DNA of 64,000 nucleotides, from positions 372,001 to 436,000 of the forward strand of contig NZ_JAPWGL010000002.1 in assembly GCF_027213645.1 (NCBI RefSeq), given 5' to 3'. The notes beneath the pieces were generated by a model. The model ran no database searches. It was not told the origin of the DNA and saw nothing but the letters and a program-made list of their open reading frames with translations. The stretch is from Pedobacter rhodius. GTDB lineage: Bacteria; Bacteroidota; Bacteroidia; Sphingobacteriales; Sphingobacteriaceae. The position numbers and the translations under genes were made by a program. Positions 8,119 through 17,044 of the stretch are shown one piece after another; position 1 is the first letter of the stretch, and every line of letters begins with the position of its first letter.

Positions 8119-10563
8119 ATGTTCAAAGAGATAAAAAACAAGTACTTACGCTATTCTGCAATCGGTATTTTTTTTATAATCATTTTCTTTTCAGCGCTTC
8201 AAATTAACTTTTTATGGCTGTTTGGTTACTCGCCAAGTTATCACGACATTAAAATTCCCACATTGAGGGTAGGTTCTGAATTATACACTTCAGATGGAAA
8301 GTTAATCGGAAGGTATTTTAAGGAAAACAGAACGCCCGTAAATTATAATGAAATTGCGCCCAGTGTATTAAATGCGTTGGTTGCCACTGAAGATGCCCGT
8401 TTTTACAAGCATTGGGGAATTGATATTCAAGCCGTAGGCCGTGCGGTTATCGGTTTTGGGAAAGACGGTGGTGCAAGTACCATTACGCAACAACTGGCAA
8501 AGAATTTATATCGTACGAGATATAATAAATCTCAGGGATTACTATCTAAAGTACCCTTGATAAGAACAGTAGTTTTTAAATTAAAGGAATGGATGACCGC
8601 AGTAAAACTGGAATCCAATTATTCAAAAAACAATATTATCACCATGTACCTGAATACGGTTTCGTTTGGAAATAATACTTACGGAATTAAAACTGCGAGT
8701 CGTATATATTTTGATAAGGAAGCAAAAGATTTATCGACAACCGAATCTGCCTTGCTTGTTGGCATGTTAAAAGGAACAACATTTTATAACCCGACAAAAA
8801 ACCCGGAAAGGGCTTTAGTAAGAAGAAATACGGTGCTGAGCCAAATGAATAAATATAAATATTTAAGTAAAGACAGTCTGACGAAATTAGTTAAAGAACC
8901 GATTAAGCTTAAGGAAGGTAAAATGGAAGATGGCAGTGATGGCGATTCTTATTTACGTGCTGCAGTTGCGAAATACCTCGAAAAATGGTGCAAAGATAAT
9001 GGCTACGATTTGTACGAAGATGGTTTAAAAATATACACCACGATTGATTCAAAACTTCAAAAATACGCTGAAGAAGCCGTCCAAGAGCAGATGAAAACAC
9101 TACAACGCCGGTTTTACAGCGTTTGGGGCAATGAAGACCCGTGGTATGATTCCGAAAAACAAAAGGTAGATTATCCGGATAGAGCGATGAAAAATTTGCC
9201 AGTATACAGCTTACTTCAAAAGAAATTTCCTAATCATCCGGATTCCGTAACAGCCTATTTTAATAAGAAAAAGAGGATGCAAATCTTTACGTACAAAGGT
9301 GACAGGGATACGCTATTTTCGACGATGGACTCTATCCGCTATTATGGAAAAATACTGAATACCGGTATGATGACAATGGAACCTGCAAGCGGCAAAATTA
9401 AAGTATGGGTTGGCGGCATTGACCATAAATTTTTCAAATATGATCACGTAAATCAGGCCAAGAGACAGGCCGGTTCTACTTTTAAACCATTTGCCTACTT
9501 AACAGCGCTCGAACAAGGCATGAATCCTTGTGATAAGCTTACAGATAAGCCTGTTAAAATTGCCTACCAGGATAAAGGGGAAACCAAATACTGGGAACCG
9601 AAAAATGCCGATTATAGCGTTACTTACCGGGAAATGAGTTTGCGCTGGGCAATGGCAAAATCAGTAAATACCATCACTGCACAGGTAACTGAAAAAGTTG
9701 GATGGGATAATGTAGTTAAATGGGCACATGAATGTGGTATTGACAGTCATTTAGAATCTGTTCCTTCGGTTAGTTTAGGCTCTAACGATGTTACGGTTTA
9801 TGAAATGGTAAAAGCATACAGCACCTTTTTAAATAAAGGTGTTAAAACTGAACCAATTTTAGTAGAGAAAATTACTGATCAGGATAATAATGTGATCGAC
9901 GATTTTAAACCTAAAACCAAAAGGGCTTTAACAGAAGAAATAGCCTGGTTAATGTTGTATATGTTCCGTGGAGGTATGGAGGAACCGGGTGGTACTTCAC
10001 AGGCGCTATGGGAATGGGATTTGTGGAAAAAAAATAATCAGATTGGCGGTAAAACCGGTACATCATCAGATTATGTTGATGCGTGGTATATGGGCATTAC
10101 TAAAGATCTGGTTACCGGCGTATGGGTTGGCTGCGATGAACGTACCGCACACTTCAAGAATGGCGAACAAGGCGAAGGCTCAAGAACTGCATTACCTATT
10201 TTTGCTAAGTTTATGGAAAAGGTGTACCACGACCCAACTTCCGGCTATACTTATGGCCCGTTTCCTAAAGCAACTGTTGAGATAACCAGAACAATAAATT
10301 GTCCGAGTCCACGAATTGTTGAAGATACGACTTCGACAGATAGCGTTTTGGTCGATTCTACAGATATCGCAGATCCAGCCGCTCCTGAAACAAACACGAC
10401 AACGCCGGCTACGGAAACTGAGGTAAAAAAAGAAGAAAAGAAAACGGAGCCCGCTCCTATTCAGCCCGCAGTAGTGGTGCCGCTGACAAAAAAAGAGGAA
10501 CGGGAACTTAAACGAAAACAAAGACAAGAAGAGCGGGAAAAGAAGAAAAATGATAATAACTGA
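8119..10563 (+). CDS. Bifunctional penicillin-binding protein 1A (transglycosylase/transpeptidase)
   Basis: A class A PBP that polymerises lipid II and cross-links peptidoglycan, anchored in the inner membrane. ATG 8119 gives 814 aa with a short cytoplasmic N-terminus and one transmembrane helix at about 15-38; the frame itself opens at a TTG at 8056. The GT51 domain has ATEDARFYKHWG, GASTITQQLAKN and KLESNYSKNNIITMYLN. The transpeptidase has the serine motif STFK, SVN as SxN, and KTGTSSD as KTG. The last 60 residues are a charged Pro/Thr/Lys/Glu-rich tail without a recognised fold. It is a single gene in this context. Confidence 0.93.
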   Translation: MFKEIKNKYLRYSAIGIFFIIIFFSALQINFLWLFGYSPSYHDIKIPTLRVGSELYTSDGKLIGRYFKENRTPVNYNEIAPSVLNALVATEDARFYKHWGIDIQAVGRAVIGFGKDGGASTITQQLAKNLYRTRYNKSQGLLSKVPLIRTVVFKLKEWMTAVKLESNYSKNNIITMYLNTVSFGNNTYGIKTASRIYFDKEAKDLSTTESALLVGMLKGTTFYNPTKNPERALVRRNTVLSQMNKYKYLSKDSLTKLVKEPIKLKEGKMEDGSDGDSYLRAAVAKYLEKWCKDNGYDLYEDGLKIYTTIDSKLQKYAEEAVQEQMKTLQRRFYSVWGNEDPWYDSEKQKVDYPDRAMKNLPVYSLLQKKFPNHPDSVTAYFNKKKRMQIFTYKGDRDTLFSTMDSIRYYGKILNTGMMTMEPASGKIKVWVGGIDHKFFKYDHVNQAKRQAGSTFKPFAYLTALEQGMNPCDKLTDKPVKIAYQDKGETKYWEPKNADYSVTYREMSLRWAMAKSVNTITAQVTEKVGWDNVVKWAHECGIDSHLESVPSVSLGSNDVTVYEMVKAYSTFLNKGVKTEPILVEKITDQDNNVIDDFKPKTKRALTEEIAWLMLYMFRGGMEEPGGTSQALWEWDLWKKNNQIGGKTGTSSDYVDAWYMGITKDLVTGVWVGCDERTAHFKNGEQGEGSRTALPIFAKFMEKVYHDPTSGYTYGPFPKATVEITRTINCPSPRIVEDTTSTDSVLVDSTDIADPAAPETNTTTPATETEVKKEEKKTEPAPIQPAVVVPLTKKEERELKRKQRQEEREKKKNDNN

Positions 10564-10682
10564 TTTTATTTACTCTTTTAAAATTGTTAAAATTTAAATA
10601 GTGATTTAAACAATTGCTATTTTTAATTTCTAATCTTTTACCATACCTTTTTATTAAATATACTGAATTAAAAACCAAACGT

Positions 10683-13600
10683 ATGAAAATAAGCGCTACT
10701 ATTTTGAAGCAGTTTTTACCTGCTTTGCTTTTAATCATATTATCTTTTTCTGCACAGGCACAATACTTTGGACAAAACAAAGTGAGGTATAAAAATCTGG
10801 ATTTTAAGGTTTTACAAACACCGCATTTTGAAATTTATTATTACATTAAAAATGAAAGTTTGTTAAAGAAATTTTCTCAGGATGCCGAAACCTGGTATAA
10901 AATGCATCAGGAAGTTTTCAGGGATACATTTATGAAGAAAAACCCTGTTATTCTTTATAACAACCATCCTGATTTTCAACAAACTACAGCACTCAACGGC
11001 GAAATCGGAATTGGTACAGGTGGTGTTACCGAGGCCTTAAAAAATCGCGTTATTATGCCTGTAATGGAGCTTAATAGTCAGACGAGGCACGTATTGGGCC
11101 ACGAATTGGTACATGCCTTTCAATATCACCTACTACTTGAAAAAGATTCTATAAGTCTGGAGAATGTCGGACAAACACCTTTATGGATGGTTGAGGGGAT
11201 GGCAGAATATTTATCCATCGGAAAACGCGATGCCTTCACATCAATGTGGATGCGTGATGCAATGCTAAACAGGGATATACCATCATTAAAAGATTTAACA
11301 AACTCAAATAAATACTTCCCCTATCGGTATGGACAAGCCTTCTGGACTTATATAGGTTCTCAATATGGTGATACAACCATTGTTCCTTTATTCAAAAATA
11401 CCGCGAAATATGGTTATGAAAATGCGATAAGGTATACCTTCGGCTATGATGATAAAACATTATCGGGTTTATGGAAAAATGCCATTGACGCACATTATAA
11501 ACCGATGTTAAAAGCCGATAGTTCGCAGATAAAAATTACCGGAACAAAAATTATCGATAATAAAAATGCAGGAAATATGAATGTGGCCCCTGCAATTAGC
11601 CCCGATGGAAAATATGTTGCCTTCATGTCTGAAAAAGATTTATTTGGCATCGATTTATTTCTTGCGGATGCAAAAACAGGAAAAATAATCAGAAAACTCA
11701 GTAGCCAGATTTCGAACGGACATATTGATGATTTTAACTTTATAGAATCAGCAGGCGCCTGGTCTCCCGACAGCAAACAATTTGCCTTTAGTATTTTCAG
11801 TCATGGTAAAAACCAGCTATTGATTATTGATGTAAGTAATGGTTCCACTGTATCGCAAACGGCTATGGGCGATGTTGCACAATTTGGTAACCTTACATGG
11901 TCTCCTAATGGAAAAGATATTGCTTTCTCCGGAATGGTTGAAGGCCAGAGTGATATTTTTTCTTATAATCTGGATACCAGGCAAGTTACTCAAATCACAA
12001 ACGACATTTACTCAGATTATGCGCCAAGTTATGCACCTGATGGTACCAAATTGGTTTTTTCATCAGACAGAAGTGCGATTCAAAACAAAAACATTACGGC
12101 TGTACATCCGATAAATCTTGCGATTTTTGATATTGCATCTAAAACAGTTAGTAATCTTAATGTTTTTCCTGGCGCCAATAACTTAAATGCTCAATTTTCA
12201 CCCGATAGTAAAAACATTTATTTCTTATCGAACAGAGATGGTTTTAGAAACCTGTACAAATACACCTTTGCGGATAATTCTGTTGATCAATTAACAGATT
12301 ATTTTACCGGTATCAGCGGCATTACGGAGTTCTCTCCCGCTATTTCAGTTTCACAAACAAATGATATTGTTTATAGCTATTACCGCTATCAGCGTTATAC
12401 CCTGTATAATGCAAAATTGAATAGCTTCAAGCCAAAGAGAATAAATAATCAGGAAGAAAATTTTGATGCAGCTATACTCCCTCCAATGGAAAATATTGGC
12501 GTAAACATTATCAATTCCAACCTGAATAACTTCGATAGATTTGAAAAAATTGTAGCCGATTCAATGAAAACAGTGCCTTATAAACCTAAGTTCAGGCTGG
12601 ATTATCTGGCAAACAGTGGCGTTGGTGTTTCAACAAGCCGTTTCGGAACCGGCGTACAGGGCGGAATTATTGGTATGTTTAGCGATATACTCGGAACAAA
12701 CCAGATTATTGCCAACTTATCCGTTAACGGAGAGATTTACGATTTTGGAGGACTCGTTGGTTACATTAACCAAAAAAGCAGAATAAACTGGGGTGCCGCA
12801 GTATCTCACATTCCCTATGTTTCAGGATTTAGTTCTTATGGTTTTGAAAAGCTTCCGAATGGAAACACAACAATAGATGCAATTAATTACCGTACCGATA
12901 TTATCAGAACTTTTGAAGATCAGGTACAACTATTTGGTTCTTATCCATTCAGTAAAATTCATCGTTTCGAATTAGGTGGTGCTTTTTCACATTACAGTTA
13001 CCGCATCGATCGCTATAGCAATTATTACAGCACAGATGGTTATTATCTGGGCTCAGACAGGAGTAAAGTTTCCAATGAACAAGCCACCATTGATTATGGC
13101 GTACCGTTTAACTCCTTTACGCTATACCAGTTAAATGCCGGTTTTATTGGCGATAATTCAATTTTTGGCTTAACGGCACCGCTTGATGGATTCAGGTACC
13201 GGGTAAGCGGAGAGCTCTATTTTGGAACCTATAAATTTTCGGGTATCACAGCCGATTTGCGTAAATACTGGCGGATTAAGCCAATAACCATAGCTGCACG
13301 TTCTTATAATACCTTAAGAATCGGTACGGATGCAGACAGGTTATATCCAATGTATGTTGGTTATCCATATTTGATAAGGGGTTACGAAGCCAATTCGATT
13401 TATAAAAACAGCTCTTCTACTATTGGAAACAATTATGATATTAACCAGTTAAGCGGAAGTAAGCTGGCTGTTTTCAATTTCGAGGTTCGTTTGCCGTTCA
13501 CAGGTCCGAAAAAATTAACCGCTATACCATCTAAGTTTTTATTTACTGATTTAAACTTATTTTTTGATGCCGGAGTGGCCTGGACAAACGATACTAAAGT

Positions 13601-13832
13601 TGCTTTCAAAAGCGAACCAACTTACACCACAACACCTATTTTGGATGCAAACGGACAAATTGTAGGCGTCAATCAAACCAGTAACGAACGGGTTCCGGTA
13701 ATGAGTGTAGGTGTTTCATTACGTGTAAACGTATTCGGGTATTTCGTGTTGGAACCATATTATGCAATACCATTTCAACGGAAAGATGTGAAGACCGGCG
13801 TATTTGGTTTAACCTTTGCGCCAGGCTGGTAA
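10683..13832 (+). CDS. Large outer-membrane protein: gluzincin-type peptidase, TolB-like propeller, beta-barrel C-terminus
   Basis: A 1049-residue exported protein with a signal peptide ending SAQA/Q at about residue 25. Three regions can be read. Residues 30-260 look like a gluzincin metallopeptidase: HELVHAFQY supplies HExxH at H140, and the downstream EGMAEY supplies the third zinc ligand at E171 or E175. Residues about 300-620 contain repeated SPDGKYVAF, SPDSKQFAF, SPNGKDIAF and APDGTKLVF blades of a TolB/WD40-like propeller. The remainder is rich in alternating aromatic strands and ends in a BamA/surface-antigen-like barrel. Such fusions occur in Bacteroidota and are often poorly named. 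Function unknown; a role in outer-membrane proteolysis is inference. Confidence 0.8.
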   Translation: MKISATILKQFLPALLLIILSFSAQAQYFGQNKVRYKNLDFKVLQTPHFEIYYYIKNESLLKKFSQDAETWYKMHQEVFRDTFMKKNPVILYNNHPDFQQTTALNGEIGIGTGGVTEALKNRVIMPVMELNSQTRHVLGHELVHAFQYHLLLEKDSISLENVGQTPLWMVEGMAEYLSIGKRDAFTSMWMRDAMLNRDIPSLKDLTNSNKYFPYRYGQAFWTYIGSQYGDTTIVPLFKNTAKYGYENAIRYTFGYDDKTLSGLWKNAIDAHYKPMLKADSSQIKITGTKIIDNKNAGNMNVAPAISPDGKYVAFMSEKDLFGIDLFLADAKTGKIIRKLSSQISNGHIDDFNFIESAGAWSPDSKQFAFSIFSHGKNQLLIIDVSNGSTVSQTAMGDVAQFGNLTWSPNGKDIAFSGMVEGQSDIFSYNLDTRQVTQITNDIYSDYAPSYAPDGTKLVFSSDRSAIQNKNITAVHPINLAIFDIASKTVSNLNVFPGANNLNAQFSPDSKNIYFLSNRDGFRNLYKYTFADNSVDQLTDYFTGISGITEFSPAISVSQTNDIVYSYYRYQRYTLYNAKLNSFKPKRINNQEENFDAAILPPMENIGVNIINSNLNNFDRFEKIVADSMKTVPYKPKFRLDYLANSGVGVSTSRFGTGVQGGIIGMFSDILGTNQIIANLSVNGEIYDFGGLVGYINQKSRINWGAAVSHIPYVSGFSSYGFEKLPNGNTTIDAINYRTDIIRTFEDQVQLFGSYPFSKIHRFELGGAFSHYSYRIDRYSNYYSTDGYYLGSDRSKVSNEQATIDYGVPFNSFTLYQLNAGFIGDNSIFGLTAPLDGFRYRVSGELYFGTYKFSGITADLRKYWRIKPITIAARSYNTLRIGTDADRLYPMYVGYPYLIRGYEANSIYKNSSSTIGNNYDINQLSGSKLAVFNFEVRLPFTGPKKLTAIPSKFLFTDLNLFFDAGVAWTNDTKVAFKSEPTYTTTPILDANGQIVGVNQTSNERVPVMSVGVSLRVNVFGYFVLEPYYAIPFQRKDVKTGVFGLTFAPGW

Positions 13833-13899
13833 TCAAGATTAAACAATGTTTATCAATCAGGCTAACAATTCCTGCTGAAAGTTGATTTTGAAATTATAT

Positions 13900-14757
13900 A
13901 TGAAAAAAATAGTTCTGCTCGTTTTATTGTCTTTCAGGATGCTGAGTTTTGCCCAAACCGTGACAGAGCCGATTAATAATCCTGAAGAATGGTCTATAAA
14001 TACAGAACCTTTCCGGATAGCTGGTAACCTTTATTACGTTGGCACTTATGATTTGGCTTCTTATTTAATCGTAACCAACAAAGGAAATATATTAATAAAT
14101 ACAGGTTTGGCCAATTCACTTCCGATAATCAAGGCGAATATAAAAACACTGGGCTTTGATTATAAATCAATTAAAATATTACTGTTAACACAAGCACATT
14201 TCGACCATATGGGCGCAATGGCCGATATTAAAGAAGAAACGGGTGCCAAACTCTATGTTGATGAGCAAGATGCAGGTGTTCTTAAAACCGGCGGCGAGTC
14301 AGATTATGAGCTTGGAAAATATGGTGTAAGTTTCAAACCCGTAAAACCCGACTTCCTTTTGAAAAACAACGATAAAATCAAATTAGGCAATACCACTTTA
14401 ACAATGCTTCATCATCCCGGCCATACTAAGGGCTCATGTAGTTTTACATTTAATACAAAAGATAAAAATTCAGATTACAAAATTTTGATTGCCAATATGC
14501 CTTCTATAATTGTTGATAGAAAATTTTCGGACATAACATCTTATCCAGGTATTCAAAGCGATTATGCTGAAACTTTTAAAGCAATGAAAAGTATCGATTT
14601 TAATCTTTGGGTTGCGTCTCATGCAAGTCAGTTCGATCTTCACAGCAAACGTAAGCCGGGAGAAGCTTATCATCCGGAAGTTTTTATGGATAAAAATTTA
14701 TTTTTTGAAAATCTTAAAGACCTGGAAAATATTTTTTTAGAGAAAATAAAAAATTAA
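13900..14757 (+). CDS. GOB-like subclass B3 metallo-beta-lactamase
   Basis: A periplasmic zinc hydrolase of 285 aa, predicted to open beta-lactam rings including carbapenems. ATG 13900 gives a signal peptide ending near SFAQ; the frame begins at a TTG 18 bases earlier. The first metal site reads TQAHFDHMG: glutamine replaces the usual first histidine of HxHxDH, a hallmark of the GOB enzymes of Elizabethkingia. HHPGHTKGS gives the next histidine, and VASHASQFDLHSKR the last. From memory, the segments GNTTLTMLHHPGHTKGSCSF and VASHASQFDLHSKRK are very close to GOB. Related environmental B3 enzymes are known from Pedobacter. No mobile element flanks it, so it looks like intrinsic chromosomal resistance. 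Confidence 0.9.
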   Translation: MKKIVLLVLLSFRMLSFAQTVTEPINNPEEWSINTEPFRIAGNLYYVGTYDLASYLIVTNKGNILINTGLANSLPIIKANIKTLGFDYKSIKILLLTQAHFDHMGAMADIKEETGAKLYVDEQDAGVLKTGGESDYELGKYGVSFKPVKPDFLLKNNDKIKLGNTTLTMLHHPGHTKGSCSFTFNTKDKNSDYKILIANMPSIIVDRKFSDITSYPGIQSDYAETFKAMKSIDFNLWVASHASQFDLHSKRKPGEAYHPEVFMDKNLFFENLKDLENIFLEKIKN

Positions 14758-15198
14758 CCTGCTTAAATTTACAAGTGGCTGTCTCATAAACCAATTTATC
14801 TTAAAATATCATCACGTTAAGCTCAGCCTGCGCTAACAAAATGGCTATCGGATTTACCGAAGCATCGAAACGCTTCAAAAAGCTTTCTCTTAAGACTTTC
14901 GCTTCGGCTCCAATTAGTAGCTGCTAACATTGACAAATCAAAAGAAAAGTCGTCATTTCGATCCGATAGCTATCGGATGAAGCTTAGCAGGATTGAAAGA
15001 TCCATTTAGACAGATTTCTCGACTTCGTTGTATTTCGCTCGAATCCGATAGTTATCGGATGACGAAATCCAGAGCATTTTATGTCCTAATATTTTTATAG
15101 CATTAATTTTTATCAAATAAATTATCCCTCAAGATAACGTTTCACATTCATGAAAAGCCTCTTTTTATAGAGGAAGCTAATTGTGTTATTTAACAAAT
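14758..15198. other. Intergenic region with repeat elements
   Basis: About 440 bases without a gene. It contains a 15-base word GGCTGTCTCATAAAC (14777-14791) that recurs at 57050-57064, and a palindromic repeat at 14951-15068 described separately. Both point to insertion of short dispersed repeats between the two flanking genes. Confidence 0.5.
14951..15068. repeat. Dispersed palindromic intergenic repeat, copy 1
   Basis: Two 18-base near-identical palindromes, ATCCGATAGCTATCGGAT (14961-14978) and ATCCGATAGTTATCGGAT (15043-15060), are flanked by GTCATTTCG and GACGAAAT so that the unit is itself an inverted repeat. A related ATCCGAT/ATCGGAT core occurs at 33981-33998. Confidence 0.65.
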
Positions 15199-15549
15199 TT
15201 AAGACAAGCTATTAAAGGCAATATTAACCTGATTGGTCATATTTCTATGCAGCAAAATATTTTCAAAATCCAAACCAACAGTTAAATCAATCCAATCCGG
15301 GTTACAGGATCTGACCAAACGTTCTTTTTGCATACGGGTAAATCGGCTAACCAGTTTAAATCTGCTTAGCGCCTGCCCCTCAGTTTTAAATTCTTCAAAA
15401 TAAACCAGCCGGGTTAACTGCTTTCCGTTATCGAAAAATAAGTTTGGCATCTGCTTGTAAAAATCTAATGTTTTAATCAAATCTGAACTCATGCCAACAT
15501 GCAGGCTTGTGCGATTTCTGTCAGTAACGATATAAACAAACTTTTTCAT
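15199..15549 (-). CDS. GIY-YIG-fold protein with degenerate active site
   Basis: A 116-residue protein that resembles the small single-domain GIY-YIG nucleases (YhbQ/UvrC N-domain type). ATG 15549 begins MKKFVYIV; the open frame runs on to 15600. The first strand FVYIV stands for GIY and LHVGMSSDL for YIG. The usual arginine after DL is missing (DLIKTLDFYKQ), and the metal-binding glutamate in the typical RExxxK helix is phenylalanine (ALSRFKLVSRF). It is therefore probably not an active nuclease of the standard kind. It is divergent from the S24 regulator gene and has a matching palindrome in its promoter, so it is probably controlled by that regulator. Confidence 0.65.
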   Translation of the reverse strand: MKKFVYIVTDRNRTSLHVGMSSDLIKTLDFYKQMPNLFFDNGKQLTRLVYFEEFKTEGQALSRFKLVSRFTRMQKERLVRSCNPDWIDLTVGLDFENILLHRNMTNQVNIAFNSLS

Positions 15550-15571
15550 AATAACGTGTTTAAAAATTAAA

Positions 15572-15586
15572 ACTAAACTATTTAGT
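15572..15586. promoter_or_regulatory. Putative S24-regulator operator, GIY-YIG side
   Basis: ACTAA-ACTAT-TTAGT, a 15-base inverted repeat 23 bases upstream of the GIY-YIG start codon. Its arms and spacer length match the second site at 15638-15652. Confidence 0.5.
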
Positions 15587-15633
15587 ATACCCTCTTGCAA
15601 ATCAAAATAATATTACTAACTTTATGAGCATAA

Positions 15634-15656
15634 AATTACTAACTATTTTAGTAATT
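15634..15656. promoter_or_regulatory. Putative S24-regulator operator, autoregulatory side
   Basis: AATTACTAA-CTATT-TTAGTAATT is a perfect 9-bp inverted repeat with core ACTAA-N5-TTAGT. It lies 26 bases upstream of the regulator's start codon. A single arm ATTACTAA recurs at 15612-15619. Confidence 0.55.
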
Positions 15657-15682
15657 CCAAATTTATTTTAAAATTTATTTTT

Positions 15683-16459
15683 ATGTCAAATATTTCAAAT
15701 AATTTAAAGTACCTAAGGAAGAAAAAAGGCCATACACAGCAAGGATTCGCTGATATTATGGAAATCAAAAGGTCGCTCATTGGTGCGTATGAAGAAGACA
15801 GGGCTGAGCCTAAATATGAATTACTAAAAAAAATAGCTGAATATTTTGATTTAACCATTGATGAATTTATCAATGAAAAGATTTCTGACAGCTGGAAACC
15901 TAAACCTAAAAGCTCAGGTTCCAACCTAAGGGTGCTCAGTATTTCAGTTGATGCAAATGACAGAGAGAATATAGAACTGGTTCCGGTTAAAGCAAGTGCC
16001 GGCTATTTAAATGGATTTTCCGACCCTCAATACATAAGTGATTTACCTAAATTTCAATTACCCATTCCGGCTTTACGCCAGGGAACGTTCCGTGCTTTTG
16101 AAATTATGGGCGATAGCATGCTGCCTGTTCAACCCGGGAGCGTAATTATTGGTGAATATTTAGATAACTGGAACGAAGTAAAAACCGGTGAAACGTATGT
16201 AATAATCAGTAAAAACGAAGGTGTGGTATATAAAAGAGCCGGAAACCGTTTCAGGGAAAATAAAGATTTGAAATTAATTTCAGATAATAAAGTTTATGAT
16301 CCCTATACCATCGCAGCAGACGATATCCTTGAAATCTGGAAAGCAAAGGCTTATATTTCAACGTCATTACCTGAACCAACGCCGGATCCGACAATTGAAA
16401 CCTTAACACAAATGATGTCTCAGATGCAGAAATCAATTTCACAGTTAAACAAGAATTAA
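15683..16459 (+). CDS. XRE/S24 LexA-like transcriptional regulator
   Basis: A 258-residue self-cleaving repressor type protein. Residues 5-62 form a Cro/C1 helix-turn-helix (KKGHTQQGFADIMEIKRSLIG). The S24 peptidase domain follows, with a probable Ala-Gly cleavage site in KASAGYLNGF near residue 112, the catalytic serine in IMGDSMLPVQPGS and the catalytic lysine in VVYKRAG. Such proteins respond to RecA filaments or similar stress by autocleavage. Two copies of one palindrome flank the intergenic region, one by each gene, consistent with repression of itself and the divergent GIY-YIG gene. No error-prone polymerase gene is linked here. Confidence 0.88.
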   Translation: MSNISNNLKYLRKKKGHTQQGFADIMEIKRSLIGAYEEDRAEPKYELLKKIAEYFDLTIDEFINEKISDSWKPKPKSSGSNLRVLSISVDANDRENIELVPVKASAGYLNGFSDPQYISDLPKFQLPIPALRQGTFRAFEIMGDSMLPVQPGSVIIGEYLDNWNEVKTGETYVIISKNEGVVYKRAGNRFRENKDLKLISDNKVYDPYTIAADDILEIWKAKAYISTSLPEPTPDPTIETLTQMMSQMQKSISQLNKN

Positions 16460-16528
16460 CATCTTTTAACAAGTACAAATTAAACCAGTGAGCCATTTTA
16501 GTATCTATTAGTTAAAACACATATAAAA

Positions 16529-16978
16529 ATGAAAAAACTAATTTTAACAATGGCGATTGCAGTGATGGGTTTTACTGCCGTTTTTGCCCAGGATTCTACG
16601 AGAAGAGCAAAAAGACCGATGGCTAAGCTTACAGCAGAACAAAGAGCTGAAAAAGCAACCGGCGTGATGGAAAAGAAATTAAACCTGACTGCCGATCAAA
16701 AGCAAAAGGTTTATGCAATTGAACTCGCGCGTGCGCAAAAAATGGATGCTTTTAGAAATGAAGATAGGGATGCAATGAAGGGAAAGATGAAAGATCGTAA
16801 AGCAGATCTGGAAAAAAGTAAAGCTGATCTGGATAAAGTTTTAACTGATGAACAAAAAACTAAGTTAGATGCATTTAGAGCCGAAGCTAAAGAAAAAGGA
16901 GGCAAAATGAGAAAAGGAATGGGAAGAGACAGAAAAGATAAAGCACCCGTAGTTTCGAGCCCGCCTGCTCAGGGTTAA
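16529..16978 (+). CDS. Secreted Lys/Asp-rich DUF4890-like (Spy/CpxP-like) protein
   Basis: A 149-residue exported protein with a signal peptide ending VFAQ. The mature part is almost entirely charged helix. It contains KLTAEQRAEKATGVMEKKLN and LTADQKQKVYAIELARAQ, then KVLTDEQKTKLDAFRAE, the repeated LTxEQK pattern of Spy/CpxP-like and DUF4890 periplasmic proteins. The tail is basic and ends in a proline-rich SSPPAQG. Members may act as periplasmic chaperones or stress responders, but function here is inference. A strong terminator follows. Confidence 0.75.
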   Translation: MKKLILTMAIAVMGFTAVFAQDSTRRAKRPMAKLTAEQRAEKATGVMEKKLNLTADQKQKVYAIELARAQKMDAFRNEDRDAMKGKMKDRKADLEKSKADLDKVLTDEQKTKLDAFRAEAKEKGGKMRKGMGRDRKDKAPVVSSPPAQG

Positions 16979-17001
16979 GATAAAATTATTTGAAATATTG
17001 C

Positions 17002-17037
17002 AAAGCGTTCCGTTTATCGGGACGCTTTCTTTATTTT
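17002..17037 (+). terminator. Terminator between the DUF4890-like gene and bioF
   Basis: AAAGCGTTCCG (17002-17012) pairs with CGGGACGCTTT (17018-17028) apart from one mismatch, followed by a T-rich run. That run contains TATTTTTG (17032-17039), a possible -7 element for bioF. Confidence 0.8.
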
Positions 17038-17044
17038 TGGCGTA

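Noticed and set aside
10192..10527. 111-codon minus-strand frame rich in Phe, Arg and Cys
   Set aside because: It is the antisense shadow of the charged tail of PBP1A.
15297..15306. GGGTTAC inside the GIY-YIG gene
   Set aside because: It lies in coding sequence and lacks a -10 partner at the fixed spacing.
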